NCBI GenBank assembly: GCA_947495775.1
Contig: CANMAQ010000009.1
Span: forward strand, 62,001-126,000
DNA: 64,000 nt
Source of the DNA: Jejuia algarum
Lineage (GTDB): Bacteria > Bacteroidota > Bacteroidia > Flavobacteriales > Flavobacteriaceae
Reading direction: 5' to 3'
The notes under the pieces: generated by a model
Database searches by the model: none
The model's input: only the letters and a program-made list of their open reading frames with translations
Told to the model about the DNA's origin: nothing
Shown: positions 16,486 to 25,570 of the stretch, in pieces
How the letters are laid out: each line of letters opens with the position of its first letter
Position numbering within the stretch: position 1 is the first letter of the stretch
Position numbers and translations under genes: made by a program

Positions 16486-19125
16486 CTATTTCCAAATAAG
16501 AACAGCTTTAGTTTCCTTTTTAAAAGCGTTGTAAGCATGGTGCAATCTAGCCTTCAATAGCAATTTACGGCCTTTAAGGTGTCTTGTATACACCAAAGTA
16601 TTCGCACCGAGGTGTTCTGTCCAGTAATTTTGAAACACCTCTGCATGGCTTTTTTTAGCACCAAACACCTCTGGTACAGGATAAAAATTCTCAATATCTA
16701 ATCGTTTTCTAAACGCATTGGTTTTTATAATTAAATAGCGCGGTGCTTCTATAGCTTCCAAAAGCTCTGTTAAGGCATTAGAAAACAGCGTATTTTCGTA
16801 ACGATTTGCCCCTGTCAAATAACACGAAATATCGCCTTTTTCATAACGTTCAGAAATCACTTTTATAGCCTCTAGCGGTGTATCTAAAAACCCTAAAGCA
16901 TTTAAACTATCTACAATAACGTATCCCATTTTATGAATCTTTTTAGATAAAAACCCATGACGCATATACAATATTACCGCTTTGTATAATTTATAACCAA
17001 AACGCACTACAAACGCTCCCACAAATGCATAGATAAAGTAAATCACGCCCTTGTTTGCAATTAAATTATAACTTTCCAAAATAAATTCTAGATAAAACAT
17101 GCCCATCGCGATACACAACTCTGCTATAAAAAACCGAACTACATCAAAATAATATGTTTTCTGCTGCGCTTTAAAGGACTGCTCCGAGGGGTACAGCCAT
17201 TGTACTTGTTTGATAAACCCAGAACCATTTCCAACAGAGGCCTCCCATGCATCCTGAGTTGTCGGTCTACTGTGAGCACGCTCTAAAGTTTGTCCGTTAA
17301 TTTCAGAGACCGTATCAAGTGCAAGACTTTCCGGAAGTCCCAAACGCTCTAAACCATTGGAAATAGAAAAAGTAGTCGCATCATTAGAAATACCAACAAA
17401 AGCTTCGAACCGCCTTTTTAAAAGTGCCACTTCTCTACCACCATCTTCTGTGGTAGGGTCTAAGCACGCTAAATGCCAAATATTTGCTGTTTTTTGAGGC
17501 CTATCGGCATGCTTTCGAATGGCACGGCCTCGCATTTGATTAGAAGACACAAAAGACCCCACAAAAGAAGCTAAAATAAGACTATTAATAGACGGTGCAT
17601 CCCACCCCTCTCCTAATAGCGATTTTGTACCTACTAAAATTTTAATAATACCAGCTTCAAAAAGCGCTGTCATTACCGTCACGATCGTTTTATCAGTCTT
17701 AGAGTTTGTCTGTATTTGAAGAAAATTAGCGTCTACCTCTAAAGGTGAAAACACAAACCCTTGCGGCCCTGCCACATCGAAAAACTGCTCTTGAATGGAC
17801 GTATGTATAATAACCAAACTTCCCGTAAGCACCGCTAATGTGTCTTCAAAATCACAATGATGCTTCAGCTGCTGAAAAATAGGAACCACACCTATTTTAT
17901 TAATTTGTTCAATATCTTCTGGAGGTGTATTTAAAAACTCATCCCTAATATAATCGGTTAAAATCACACAACGCAGGTGCTTCCCTAAAGCCTTTTGTTC
18001 TGAAGCAACAATACTTACGCTACTTTTAAGCTTACTTGGGCTAGAAGCCAAGGATTTATAAACTAAGTTATGCCCTATAAAGTCTACACGGCGCTTTTCA
18101 AAAACATGGCAACGTCTTAAACGTTTCTCCAATTGCTGCAGATAAGTATCATGTGGCTCTAAAGTAGCTCTATCGTTCACCAAAAGCTCTTGAAACAAAA
18201 GCTCTAACCACTGTAAGGTTAACTCAGGAAAATCAATCGTTTCCCCCTTATCAAAGCCCAATACTTCTAACTTAGAAATGGGAATCAAAACGCCTGCATT
18301 GTTTAAAAAAATAAGGAGTGCTGAGAAAAAAGAGATATTGCTATAAATCGCATCTAAATGTCTTTCAGTAGCCTGATAATACCTATGCGATTTTAAAAAA
18401 TTTATGAATTCTAAATCGTTAACAATCTCTTCTCTAAACTGGGCGATACCTTCTCGGTACTTCACTATAAAATCAATCTCTAAGGCACTAGGTGTTGAAA
18501 AATACACAAAATCTTGATGCGGACACAAATCGTCTTCTCGCACTAAATCGGGTACAGAAATTTCATCATCGATATCACCACATAGGGTAAAATATTTAGA
18601 CAGCTCATGCTGACCACTATCATAAGGTGGCGTTGCCGTTAACGCCACAATAAAAAATGAATGCTCTGCCTTTAACGCGTTTAAACAAGTCCACCACGCA
18701 CTCTTTAAATGATGTGCTTCATCTAACACCAAAGTTTCAATTTGATGTGTTTTAAAAAACGTAAAATAATCTGCTTTAGAGTTAAACGATTTGTAAAACG
18801 CATACAAAGCTTGGTAGGTGGTAAAGGTTACATCCGAAGGGGATTTCAAATCAAAAGAATACTTCGTAAAATCACCCTCCGTTGTAAAAAAGGTTTGCAA
18901 TCTATCTTCCCATTGATTTCTTATCGTTAAAGTAGGTGCCAAAACCAATGTTTTTTTACCCAACCGTCTCATAATTTCAGTACCTAAAATCGTTTTTCCA
19001 GACCCTGGAGGGGCTATAACATGAAAATGATTGTCGGCAATATGGATATCAAAATTATCCAATAGCGCTTTTTGATAACTTCTCCAAGACGATTTAAATT
19101 TTAAAACACTTAACGATTCTAACAC
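16486..19125 (-). CDS. SF2 DEAD/DEAH-box helicase with two C-terminal membrane helices
   Basis: This 879-residue protein has a complete SF2 ATPase core: APPGSGKT (38-45), DEAH (135-138), ALTATPP (161-167), a motif V region ILVGTKSLLGEGWDAP (496-511) and motif VI QMRGRAIR (530-537). The spacing and long insert between the RecA lobes resemble type III restriction/XPB-like helicases. Residues about 662-682 and 690-709 are strongly hydrophobic, predicting a membrane hairpin, followed by a 170-residue C-terminal domain I do not recognise. The start is a GTG; an in-frame stop lies a few codons upstream. It is divergent from hemB and isolated from any nuclease or methylase. Confidence 0.85.
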   Translation of the reverse strand: MLESLSVLKFKSSWRSYQKALLDNFDIHIADNHFHVIAPPGSGKTILGTEIMRRLGKKTLVLAPTLTIRNQWEDRLQTFFTTEGDFTKYSFDLKSPSDVTFTTYQALYAFYKSFNSKADYFTFFKTHQIETLVLDEAHHLKSAWWTCLNALKAEHSFFIVALTATPPYDSGQHELSKYFTLCGDIDDEISVPDLVREDDLCPHQDFVYFSTPSALEIDFIVKYREGIAQFREEIVNDLEFINFLKSHRYYQATERHLDAIYSNISFFSALLIFLNNAGVLIPISKLEVLGFDKGETIDFPELTLQWLELLFQELLVNDRATLEPHDTYLQQLEKRLRRCHVFEKRRVDFIGHNLVYKSLASSPSKLKSSVSIVASEQKALGKHLRCVILTDYIRDEFLNTPPEDIEQINKIGVVPIFQQLKHHCDFEDTLAVLTGSLVIIHTSIQEQFFDVAGPQGFVFSPLEVDANFLQIQTNSKTDKTIVTVMTALFEAGIIKILVGTKSLLGEGWDAPSINSLILASFVGSFVSSNQMRGRAIRKHADRPQKTANIWHLACLDPTTEDGGREVALLKRRFEAFVGISNDATTFSISNGLERLGLPESLALDTVSEINGQTLERAHSRPTTQDAWEASVGNGSGFIKQVQWLYPSEQSFKAQQKTYYFDVVRFFIAELCIAMGMFYLEFILESYNLIANKGVIYFIYAFVGAFVVRFGYKLYKAVILYMRHGFLSKKIHKMGYVIVDSLNALGFLDTPLEAIKVISERYEKGDISCYLTGANRYENTLFSNALTELLEAIEAPRYLIIKTNAFRKRLDIENFYPVPEVFGAKKSHAEVFQNYWTEHLGANTLVYTRHLKGRKLLLKARLHHAYNAFKKETKAVLIWK

Positions 19126-19144
19126 TAAAAATGGGTTTTATGAT

Positions 19145-19152
19145 TAACTTTG
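19145..19152 (+). promoter_or_regulatory. -7 box of hemB (TAACTTTG)
   Basis: TAACTTTG fits TAnnTTTG and lies 25 bases before the hemB ATG, inside the 52-base spacer shared with the divergent helicase gene. No clear -33 TTG is visible. Confidence 0.45.
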
Positions 19153-19177
19153 CCTGCGATAAAAGTAATCATAAAGT

Positions 19178-20164
19178 ATGTTCCCATTACGCAGAAACCG
19201 AAGACTTAGAAATAATAGTGCCATACGGGCATTAGTTCGTGAAACCACAATTACGCCTAATGACTTTTTAGTCCCTCTATTTGTTGTAGAAGGTAAAGGT
19301 ATTAAAGATGAAATTCCGTCGATGCCTAATTATTTTCGTTACAGTCTAGACTTATTAGAAAACGAAGTAAAATCACTGTGGAAATTGGGCTTAAAATCTG
19401 TGTTGCTTTTTGTTAAAGTTCCTGATACTTTAAAGGACAATAAAGGTACCGAAGCGCTCAACCCTAATGGATTGATGCAACGTGCAGTTAAAACGGTTAA
19501 AAATGCTTGTCCCGAAATGCTTGTAATGACCGATGTTGCTCTAGATCCTTATTCTGCTTATGGGCATGATGGTATTATAGAAAACGGGCAGATTGTAAAT
19601 GATGCTACTGCTGAAGTTTTAGCAGACATGAGCCTTTCTCATGCTGAAGCGGGCGCAGATTTTGTGGCACCAAGCGATATGATGGATGGTCGTATTTTAA
19701 CAATTCGCGAAGCATTAGAAGACGAAGGGTATACCCATACAGGTATCATGAGTTACTCTGCGAAATATGCTTCTGCCTTTTATGGCCCTTTTAGAGATGC
19801 TTTAGATTCGGCACCCGTAGACCTTGTAGACATTCCTAAAGATAAAAAAACCTACCAAATGGATTATGGCAATCGTTTTGAAGCTTTAAGAGAAACCGAA
19901 ATGGATGTCGATGAAGGTGCAGATATCGTTATGGTAAAACCTGGGTTATCGTATTTAGATATTTTAAGAGATATCAAAAATGAGGTAGATGTACCTGTAG
20001 CTGTGTACCAAGTTTCTGGAGAATACGCTATGATTAAAGCTGCTGCCGAAAAAGGATGGCTCGACCACGACCAAGTCATGCTAGAGACCACGACAGCCTT
20101 TAAACGTGCTGGTGCTGACATCATTGCCAGTTATTTTGCAAAGGACATAGCCAAATTCTTATAA
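19178..20164 (+). CDS. hemB: Delta-aminolevulinic acid dehydratase (porphobilinogen synthase)
   Basis: A 328-residue enzyme condensing two 5-aminolevulinates to porphobilinogen. The Schiff-base lysines are Lys196 (MSYSAKYASAFYGPFRD) and Lys254 (VMVKPGLSYLDILRD). The segment DVALDPYSAYGHDG (119-132) lacks the three cysteines of zinc-dependent enzymes, so this should be a Mg2+-dependent HemB. It closes the heme island and is transcribed away from the helicase gene. Confidence 0.97.
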   Translation: MFPLRRNRRLRNNSAIRALVRETTITPNDFLVPLFVVEGKGIKDEIPSMPNYFRYSLDLLENEVKSLWKLGLKSVLLFVKVPDTLKDNKGTEALNPNGLMQRAVKTVKNACPEMLVMTDVALDPYSAYGHDGIIENGQIVNDATAEVLADMSLSHAEAGADFVAPSDMMDGRILTIREALEDEGYTHTGIMSYSAKYASAFYGPFRDALDSAPVDLVDIPKDKKTYQMDYGNRFEALRETEMDVDEGADIVMVKPGLSYLDILRDIKNEVDVPVAVYQVSGEYAMIKAAAEKGWLDHDQVMLETTTAFKRAGADIIASYFAKDIAKFL

Positions 20165-20256
20165 TACACTAATATATTTTTGTTTTTCTTAACTTTTATT
20201 CAATTTTAAGTAATACTCTTTAATAAAATACGACTACATGGCAAATATTTATAGTC

Positions 20257-21030
20257 ATGAAGAAGTTAGCATTTTTAATTACACTGTGTTTTATAACAAT
20301 AACCTATCATAGTTGTATAGGTGAAGATATTATAGACGATGAAATAAACGAAAGAGTCGTTATTGCAGATCGACCTGCACAAAATATACTAACTGCAAAT
20401 CAAACACATCAACTTAATTTTCGATTTTTTGATAACGTTGGAGATGAAGTTGAAACTATTAACACCGTTATTTGGTCATCTAGCAATGAAACTGTAGCAA
20501 CAATCTCGAATACAGGTTTAGTAACAGCGATAAGCCCAGGCACATCTACTATCACTGCCGAAGTTAGAGAAGACAACACAACTATAGCAGAAAGTTCTAT
20601 TGAGTTTACTATTGAAAGTGAGACAGAAACGCCTACTCAAGAAGGAACACCGACCGAAGAAACTCCCACTGAAGAAACACCTACTTCAGAACCTGCGTCA
20701 CCTGAGCTAAGAAGCGGATCTGGATCTTTGACAGGAGCAAATAATTATAGAGCTGATGGGAATTTTACCATCACGGAATTAGCGAATGGTGACCTCGAAC
20801 TTTCTTTTGATAATAATTTCCGTCTCGTTGACTTTTTACCTGGGCCTTATGTATACCTTACAAATAACCCAAATTCTATAAGAGGAGCTCTTGAAATAAG
20901 TAGAGTCACTGTTTTTAGTGGTGCGAACTCTTATATCATCGAAAACGCCAATATAGATGATTATGCATACGTCTTATTCTGGTGTGTCCCATTTAGCCAA
21001 GCTATTGGTCAAGGTATAATAAACAATTAA
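20257..21030 (+). CDS. Lipoprotein with Big2 Ig-like domain and C-terminal DM13 domain
   Basis: A 257-residue lipoprotein: signal peptide with Cys20 (TYHSC) followed by acidic residues, a Big2-type Ig-like domain at about 35-125 (VIWSSSNETVATISNTGLVT, ISPGTSTITAEV), a Thr/Pro/Glu linker (about 126-150), then a DM13-type domain with GNFTITELANGDLELSFD, GPYVYLTN and the terminal VLFWCVPFSQAIGQG carrying a single Cys. DM13 domains are proposed to take part in redox or electron transfer. The next gene, 21 bases on, encodes an outer-membrane barrel, so both probably act at the cell surface. Confidence 0.82.
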   Translation: MKKLAFLITLCFITITYHSCIGEDIIDDEINERVVIADRPAQNILTANQTHQLNFRFFDNVGDEVETINTVIWSSSNETVATISNTGLVTAISPGTSTITAEVREDNTTIAESSIEFTIESETETPTQEGTPTEETPTEETPTSEPASPELRSGSGSLTGANNYRADGNFTITELANGDLELSFDNNFRLVDFLPGPYVYLTNNPNSIRGALEISRVTVFSGANSYIIENANIDDYAYVLFWCVPFSQAIGQGIINN

Positions 21031-21051
21031 TCAACAAATTAGCATACAATA

Positions 21052-21924
21052 ATGATTCTAAAACATAAAGTATTTTTAATCGCCCTAGTAGGTTTAGTTT
21101 CCCAATCTATTTTTGCCCAGTGGACACATGAAAAAGGAAAAGGCTATTACAAATTATCGGCCTGGTATTTAGAAGCCGATTCTCACTACACCAAAGATGG
21201 TGATAGAGCTCCCAATGCCACACGAACACAATTCAACACAAATATTTATGCCGAATATGGCATATCAGATAAGTTTGATATTATTGCTTTCGTTCCGTTT
21301 TTTGCCAGAACAACCCAAAACGATCAGGTTTCAGGAACAACAAGAGAACGTATAGCAGGAGAAGAAGGTGAAGCAGTAAACAGTATTGGAGATATTGATT
21401 TAAGTGTGAGATACGGTATCTTAAAGGGCAAAAATTATGCGTGGTCTACAAGTCTTCTTTTTGGTTTACCAACAGGAGAAAGCTCGGGCGGTGATGACGG
21501 TAGTTTTCAAACCGGTGATGGAGAATTCAATCAATACATACGTACCGACTTTGGCATCTCTTTTGGAATAGGTTCGCTTTCAAACTACGCAAAAGCATAC
21601 GTAGGCTTCAACAATAGAACAGAAGGCTTTTCTGATGAATTTAGAACTGGTGTAGAAGTTGGTTCAAACATTATCAACAAAAAGTTATGGCTTATCGGTA
21701 GAGCAGATATTTTACAATCGTTACAAAATGGAACACCTGGCATACAATTATCTCAAGGTAGTGTATTTGCAAGCGATATAGAGTTTACAAGTTTAGGTGC
21801 AGAAGTCGCCTATTATTTCACAAAAAAAATAGGCGTATCACTAGGTTTTGCTAGTGCCGTAAGCGGTAGTTTAGTGTTTGCTGCACCTTCATTTACAGGT
21901 GGTGTATTCTTAGACATAAAATAA
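21052..21924 (+). CDS. Outer-membrane beta-barrel protein
   Basis: A 290-residue protein with a Sec signal peptide ending near FAQ (residue 22-23) and alternating amphipathic strands with Gly/aromatic pattern, for example YKLSAWYLEADS, FDIIAFVPFFART, AWSTSLLFGLPTGES and a terminal SFTGGVFLDIK. It resembles the MetA-like or transporter-type barrels common in Bacteroidota. It follows the DM13 lipoprotein gene closely and likely shares its transcript. The transported substrate, if any, is unknown. Confidence 0.75.
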   Translation: MILKHKVFLIALVGLVSQSIFAQWTHEKGKGYYKLSAWYLEADSHYTKDGDRAPNATRTQFNTNIYAEYGISDKFDIIAFVPFFARTTQNDQVSGTTRERIAGEEGEAVNSIGDIDLSVRYGILKGKNYAWSTSLLFGLPTGESSGGDDGSFQTGDGEFNQYIRTDFGISFGIGSLSNYAKAYVGFNNRTEGFSDEFRTGVEVGSNIINKKLWLIGRADILQSLQNGTPGIQLSQGSVFASDIEFTSLGAEVAYYFTKKIGVSLGFASAVSGSLVFAAPSFTGGVFLDIK

Positions 21925-22001
21925 ATCTGCTTTTTATAAGGCAATTGAAACATATAGTCCAAACGATTTTTTAAATTAGCGTTCAATAAAATTTACATTT
22001 T

Positions 22002-23096
22002 ATGAGCGCTTTATTTTTTTGGGCAACCATCTCTATTTTCTTTTCTTTTCTATGTTCTATCTTAGAAGCTGTTTTGCTTAGTGTAACACCAACCTTTGTT
22101 AATATAAAAAAACAGGAAGGTAAAGAGTATGCATTAACGCTAGAGGCTTTAAAAAAGGATGTAGACAAACCATTAATAGCCATACTAACCTTAAACACCA
22201 TCGCACACACGTTAGGTGCTATGATGGTTGGTATTGAAGCAGAAAAATTGCCTTTTAAAATTGAGCTTTGGGGCATTAACACTGTAGGTGTTGTATCTGC
22301 AATCATGACGTTTTTAATTTTGGTTGCTTCAGAAATTATCCCTAAAACTATTGGTGCTACGTACTGGAAAGGACTCGCTAACTTTGCTACAAAAACCTTA
22401 GTTATATTGATTTTTCCTTTAAAATGGACAGGGATTTTATGGCTCCTGCAACTTACAACAAAACTCATTGGAGGTAAAGGCCATGGCAGTGTCCTTACCA
22501 GAGAAAGTTTTATGGCCATGACTGATGTGGCACATGAAGAAGGTGTGTTTCAAGAAAAAGAAAGCAAGATCATTAAAAACCTGCTTAACTTTAAAGCGAT
22601 TTTTGCTAAAAATATCATGACACCAAGAACGGTCATGAAGATTGAAAATGAGGCCACTACAGTAAAAACCTTTTTCGAACAAAACTTAAACTTACGCTTT
22701 TCTAGAATACCAGTATATACTACAGAAACCGATAATATTACGGGACTTGTTTTAAAAGATGATATTTTTAAGGCAATGGCTTTAGACAACGGTTCTAAAA
22801 AATTATCAGAACTAAAAAGAGATATTATTGTTGTTGATAGAAACCTCCCTATACCAACCCTTTTCGATCATCTTGTAGAAAGCAGAAATCATATGGCTTT
22901 AGTTGTTGATGAATATGGTTCTGTTAGTGGTTTAGTGACTATGGAGGATGTTATTGAGACGCTTTTAGGTTTAGAGATAATGGATGAAAGTGATAACGTA
23001 TCTAATTTACAGTTTTTAGCCAGAAAAAGTTGGGAAACACGTGCTAAGAAATTAGGAATTATTGCAGAAGAAGACGAAAAAAAGACCGAAAATTAA
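22002..23096 (+). CDS. CNNM/CorC-type membrane protein (DUF21 plus CBS pair)
   Basis: A 364-residue protein with an N-terminal DUF21 transmembrane domain (about 1-175, including FLILVASEIIPKTIGATYW) and a cytosolic CBS pair (about 205-330: FSRIPVYTTETDNITGLVLKDD and MALVVDEYGSVSGLVTMEDV). Families of this build are linked to Mg2+/Co2+ export or resistance and are often labelled hemolysins. It lacks a C-terminal CorC_HlyC domain. It is followed after three bases by ogt. Confidence 0.92.
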   Translation: MSALFFWATISIFFSFLCSILEAVLLSVTPTFVNIKKQEGKEYALTLEALKKDVDKPLIAILTLNTIAHTLGAMMVGIEAEKLPFKIELWGINTVGVVSAIMTFLILVASEIIPKTIGATYWKGLANFATKTLVILIFPLKWTGILWLLQLTTKLIGGKGHGSVLTRESFMAMTDVAHEEGVFQEKESKIIKNLLNFKAIFAKNIMTPRTVMKIENEATTVKTFFEQNLNLRFSRIPVYTTETDNITGLVLKDDIFKAMALDNGSKKLSELKRDIIVVDRNLPIPTLFDHLVESRNHMALVVDEYGSVSGLVTMEDVIETLLGLEIMDESDNVSNLQFLARKSWETRAKKLGIIAEEDEKKTEN

Positions 23097-23099
23097 TAA

Positions 23100-23567
23100 A
23101 TGGATAGCTGTATCATTGATACACCATTAGGTTTTGCGCAACTTACGGGAGATGCCGCAGGTATTTCTAAACTTACAATTAAAGATGAAGGGATCATCAC
23201 AACAATTCCTAAAACACTAAAATCTGCAGTGCATCAACTACAAAACTATTTTGATGGTTCAAGAACTGCATTCGATCTTCTTTACAATCCAAAAGGCACC
23301 CCTTTTCAAAAAAAGGTTTGGAAAGCATTACAACAAATCCCTTATGGCAGTACCATTTCTTATATGGAGCTTTCCAAAAGATTAGGAGATCCCAAAGCAA
23401 TACGCGCTGTAGCCAATGCCAACAGTAAAAATCCACTATGGATTATTGTCCCCTGCCATCGTGTTATTGGAAGCAATGGCAATCTAACAGGTTACGCAGG
23501 AGGCCTACACCGCAAGGAATGGTTGCTTAACCACGAGACCCCTAACCCACAACAGTCGCTTTTTTAA
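23100..23567 (+). CDS. ogt: Methylated-DNA-[protein]-cysteine S-methyltransferase
   Basis: A 155-residue suicide repair protein taking alkyl groups off O6-alkylguanine in DNA. The active-site IIVPCHRVIG with Cys119 is intact, and the DNA-binding helix segment FQKKVWKALQQIPYGSTISY with IRAVANANSKNP is typical. There is no Ada-type N-terminal regulator domain. It sits three bases after the CNNM gene. Confidence 0.95.
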   Translation: MDSCIIDTPLGFAQLTGDAAGISKLTIKDEGIITTIPKTLKSAVHQLQNYFDGSRTAFDLLYNPKGTPFQKKVWKALQQIPYGSTISYMELSKRLGDPKAIRAVANANSKNPLWIIVPCHRVIGSNGNLTGYAGGLHRKEWLLNHETPNPQQSLF

Positions 23568-23618
23568 CACAAAGACAGTAAATTATTTTATATATTTAAT
23601 GAAACGTAAATCTGTAAA

Positions 23619-24770
23619 ATGACATTTATAAAAAAAATCCTGAAGTGGTTCGCCATACTTCTAAGTCTACTTATTATAGTCCTTTATGTAACAGACACAG
23701 ACTATATTATAAAAGCTGTTAGAACCATATACCTTACAGGGCATACCACAGCCTATTTAGAGGATTATAAAAAATTTGACAATAGAACTATAGAAAATGG
23801 CACGCCACAACCTTGGCCCAATCACAAGAACTACAATTCTGTAAAAGAAACAGATCTCTTAAATAAAACGAATACAGCCAATGGAACCATTGCCTATGTT
23901 ATTATTAAAAATGACAGTATTTGGTTCGAAAATTATTACGATGGCTTTAATGAAAATTCCCAAACCAACTCGTTCTCTATGGCAAAGAGTTATGTCTCTG
24001 GTTTACTCGGTAAAGCCATCCAAGAAGGTTATATAAAAAGTTTAAACCAACCCGTAAGTGACTTTTTACCAGCGTTTAGCAATGGACTAGCAGCTAAAAT
24101 GACCGTTGGTCACCTCTCTAGCATGGCTTCTGGAACCACTTGGGATGAAAAATATTACTCACCGCTTTCAATTGTGACACGTGCGTATTTCGATGACGAT
24201 TTAGAAAAAGTAATGCTTGGCTTAGACATGCAAACAGCACCCGGAAAACGTTTTAAATACTCCAGCGGCGATACACAAATGCTTGCTATGGTTATAGAAA
24301 AAGCTACAGGCAAAAAACTATACAATTACCTTACGGAAAGTTTTTGGAAACCTTTAGGTTGCGAAAATCCAACACTTTGGCAAGTCGATAGTAAAAGCCA
24401 TGATTTGGTAAAAGCCTATTGTTGTATAGCCAGTAATGCTAAAGATTTTGCACGTTTTGGCAAGCTCTACAAAGACTACGGAAAATGGGAAGGCAAACAA
24501 CTATTAGACTCTACCTTTGTGGCTAAATCCTTAAAACCCGTATACCCAGATGGTAACATGTATGGTTATGGTTGGTGGCTTAGATCTATAGGACATAAAC
24601 ACTTTTTTATGATGCGTGGGCATTTAGGGCAGTACGTTATTGTAGAACCCCAAGACAATATTATAATTGTTAGGTTGGGCCATTCTAAAGGTAAAAATAA
24701 CCAAGTAGGCAAGTTTACTACAGATATTGATACTTATATACAGGAAGCCTATAAAATGCTTGGGGAATGA
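23619..24770 (+). CDS. Serine hydrolase of the class C beta-lactamase/PBP fold
   Basis: A 383-residue protein with an N-terminal membrane anchor (about 10-26) and an exported hydrolase domain. The SxxK motif is S120-MA-K123 (TNSFSMAKSYVSG), the Tyr motif is YSSGD, and the third motif is the HLG of RGHLGQYV. Family members are esterases, D-amino-acid peptidases or beta-lactamase homologues; the true substrate is not evident. Its stop overlaps the start of the exonuclease gene (ATGA). Confidence 0.9.
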   Translation: MTFIKKILKWFAILLSLLIIVLYVTDTDYIIKAVRTIYLTGHTTAYLEDYKKFDNRTIENGTPQPWPNHKNYNSVKETDLLNKTNTANGTIAYVIIKNDSIWFENYYDGFNENSQTNSFSMAKSYVSGLLGKAIQEGYIKSLNQPVSDFLPAFSNGLAAKMTVGHLSSMASGTTWDEKYYSPLSIVTRAYFDDDLEKVMLGLDMQTAPGKRFKYSSGDTQMLAMVIEKATGKKLYNYLTESFWKPLGCENPTLWQVDSKSHDLVKAYCCIASNAKDFARFGKLYKDYGKWEGKQLLDSTFVAKSLKPVYPDGNMYGYGWWLRSIGHKHFFMMRGHLGQYVIVEPQDNIIIVRLGHSKGKNNQVGKFTTDIDTYIQEAYKMLGE

Positions 24771-25480
24771 TTTCAAAATTGCACCTTGAACATATTCTAT
24801 TTTTAGATATTGAAACCGTACCTGAAACGCAATACTTTTCAGATTTAGACAGCACCAAACAAAGCCTTTGGGAGCACAAATCGAAATACCAACGTAAGGA
24901 AGAATTTACCGCAGAAGAGTTTTATGACCGTGCAGGTATATGGGCAGAATTTGGAAAAATTATATGCATCTCTGTAGGTTATTTTAAACTTTATGGAGAC
25001 CAACGCCAATTTAGAGTCACCACCTTTCATGGCGATGAAAAAACACTACTTCTAGAGTTTAAAAACGTCTTAGAAACCCATTTTAATCACACCAAACACT
25101 TATTATGTGCGCATAACGGTAAAGAATTTGATTTTCCATACATCGCGCGTCGTATGATCATCCACAGTATAGAACTCCCCAATAAACTTAATTTATTTGG
25201 AAAAAAACCTTGGGAAGTCCCACACCTAGATACTTTAGAACTCTGGAAATTTGGCGACTATAAAAGCTATACCTCTCTAAAATTATTAACTCACGTTTTA
25301 GGCATTCCTTCTCCTAAAGACGATATCGATGGCAGTGAGGTATGCAGCGTTTACTATGAACAAAATAACATAGACCGCATTATTGTATACTGCGAAAAAG
25401 ACACTATAGCTGTGGCACAAATCTTTTTAAGATTACGTGGTGATAATTTACTTAATGATGAGGAAGTGCTACATGTTTAG
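24767..25480 (+). CDS. 3'-5' exonuclease of the DnaQ/PolB-exo-like family
   Basis: A 237-residue protein with Exo I FLDIETVPE (Asp14, Glu16), Exo II around LLCAHNGKEFDFPYIARRM, and Exo III near RIIVYCEKDTIAVAQIFLRL, with the acidic residues of DEDD exonucleases in place. It matches the stand-alone PolB-like exonucleases (DNA_pol_B_exo2). A role in nucleic-acid trimming or repair is likely but undefined. It overlaps the preceding serine hydrolase gene by four bases. Confidence 0.88.
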   Translation: MISKLHLEHILFLDIETVPETQYFSDLDSTKQSLWEHKSKYQRKEEFTAEEFYDRAGIWAEFGKIICISVGYFKLYGDQRQFRVTTFHGDEKTLLLEFKNVLETHFNHTKHLLCAHNGKEFDFPYIARRMIIHSIELPNKLNLFGKKPWEVPHLDTLELWKFGDYKSYTSLKLLTHVLGIPSPKDDIDGSEVCSVYYEQNNIDRIIVYCEKDTIAVAQIFLRLRGDNLLNDEEVLHV

Positions 25481-25570
25481 CGGTAAAACAACTGTTTTTA
25501 CTTAATTTTAACAAAAAAAAACAAACCAACAGAAGTCTTATAATTATATAAAAAATTCAATTAGCTCATT

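Noticed and set aside
16486..19125. Type III restriction enzyme subunit
   Set aside because: The core resembles Res-type helicases, but there is no endonuclease motif and no adjacent Mod methyltransferase, and the C-terminus is membrane-associated.
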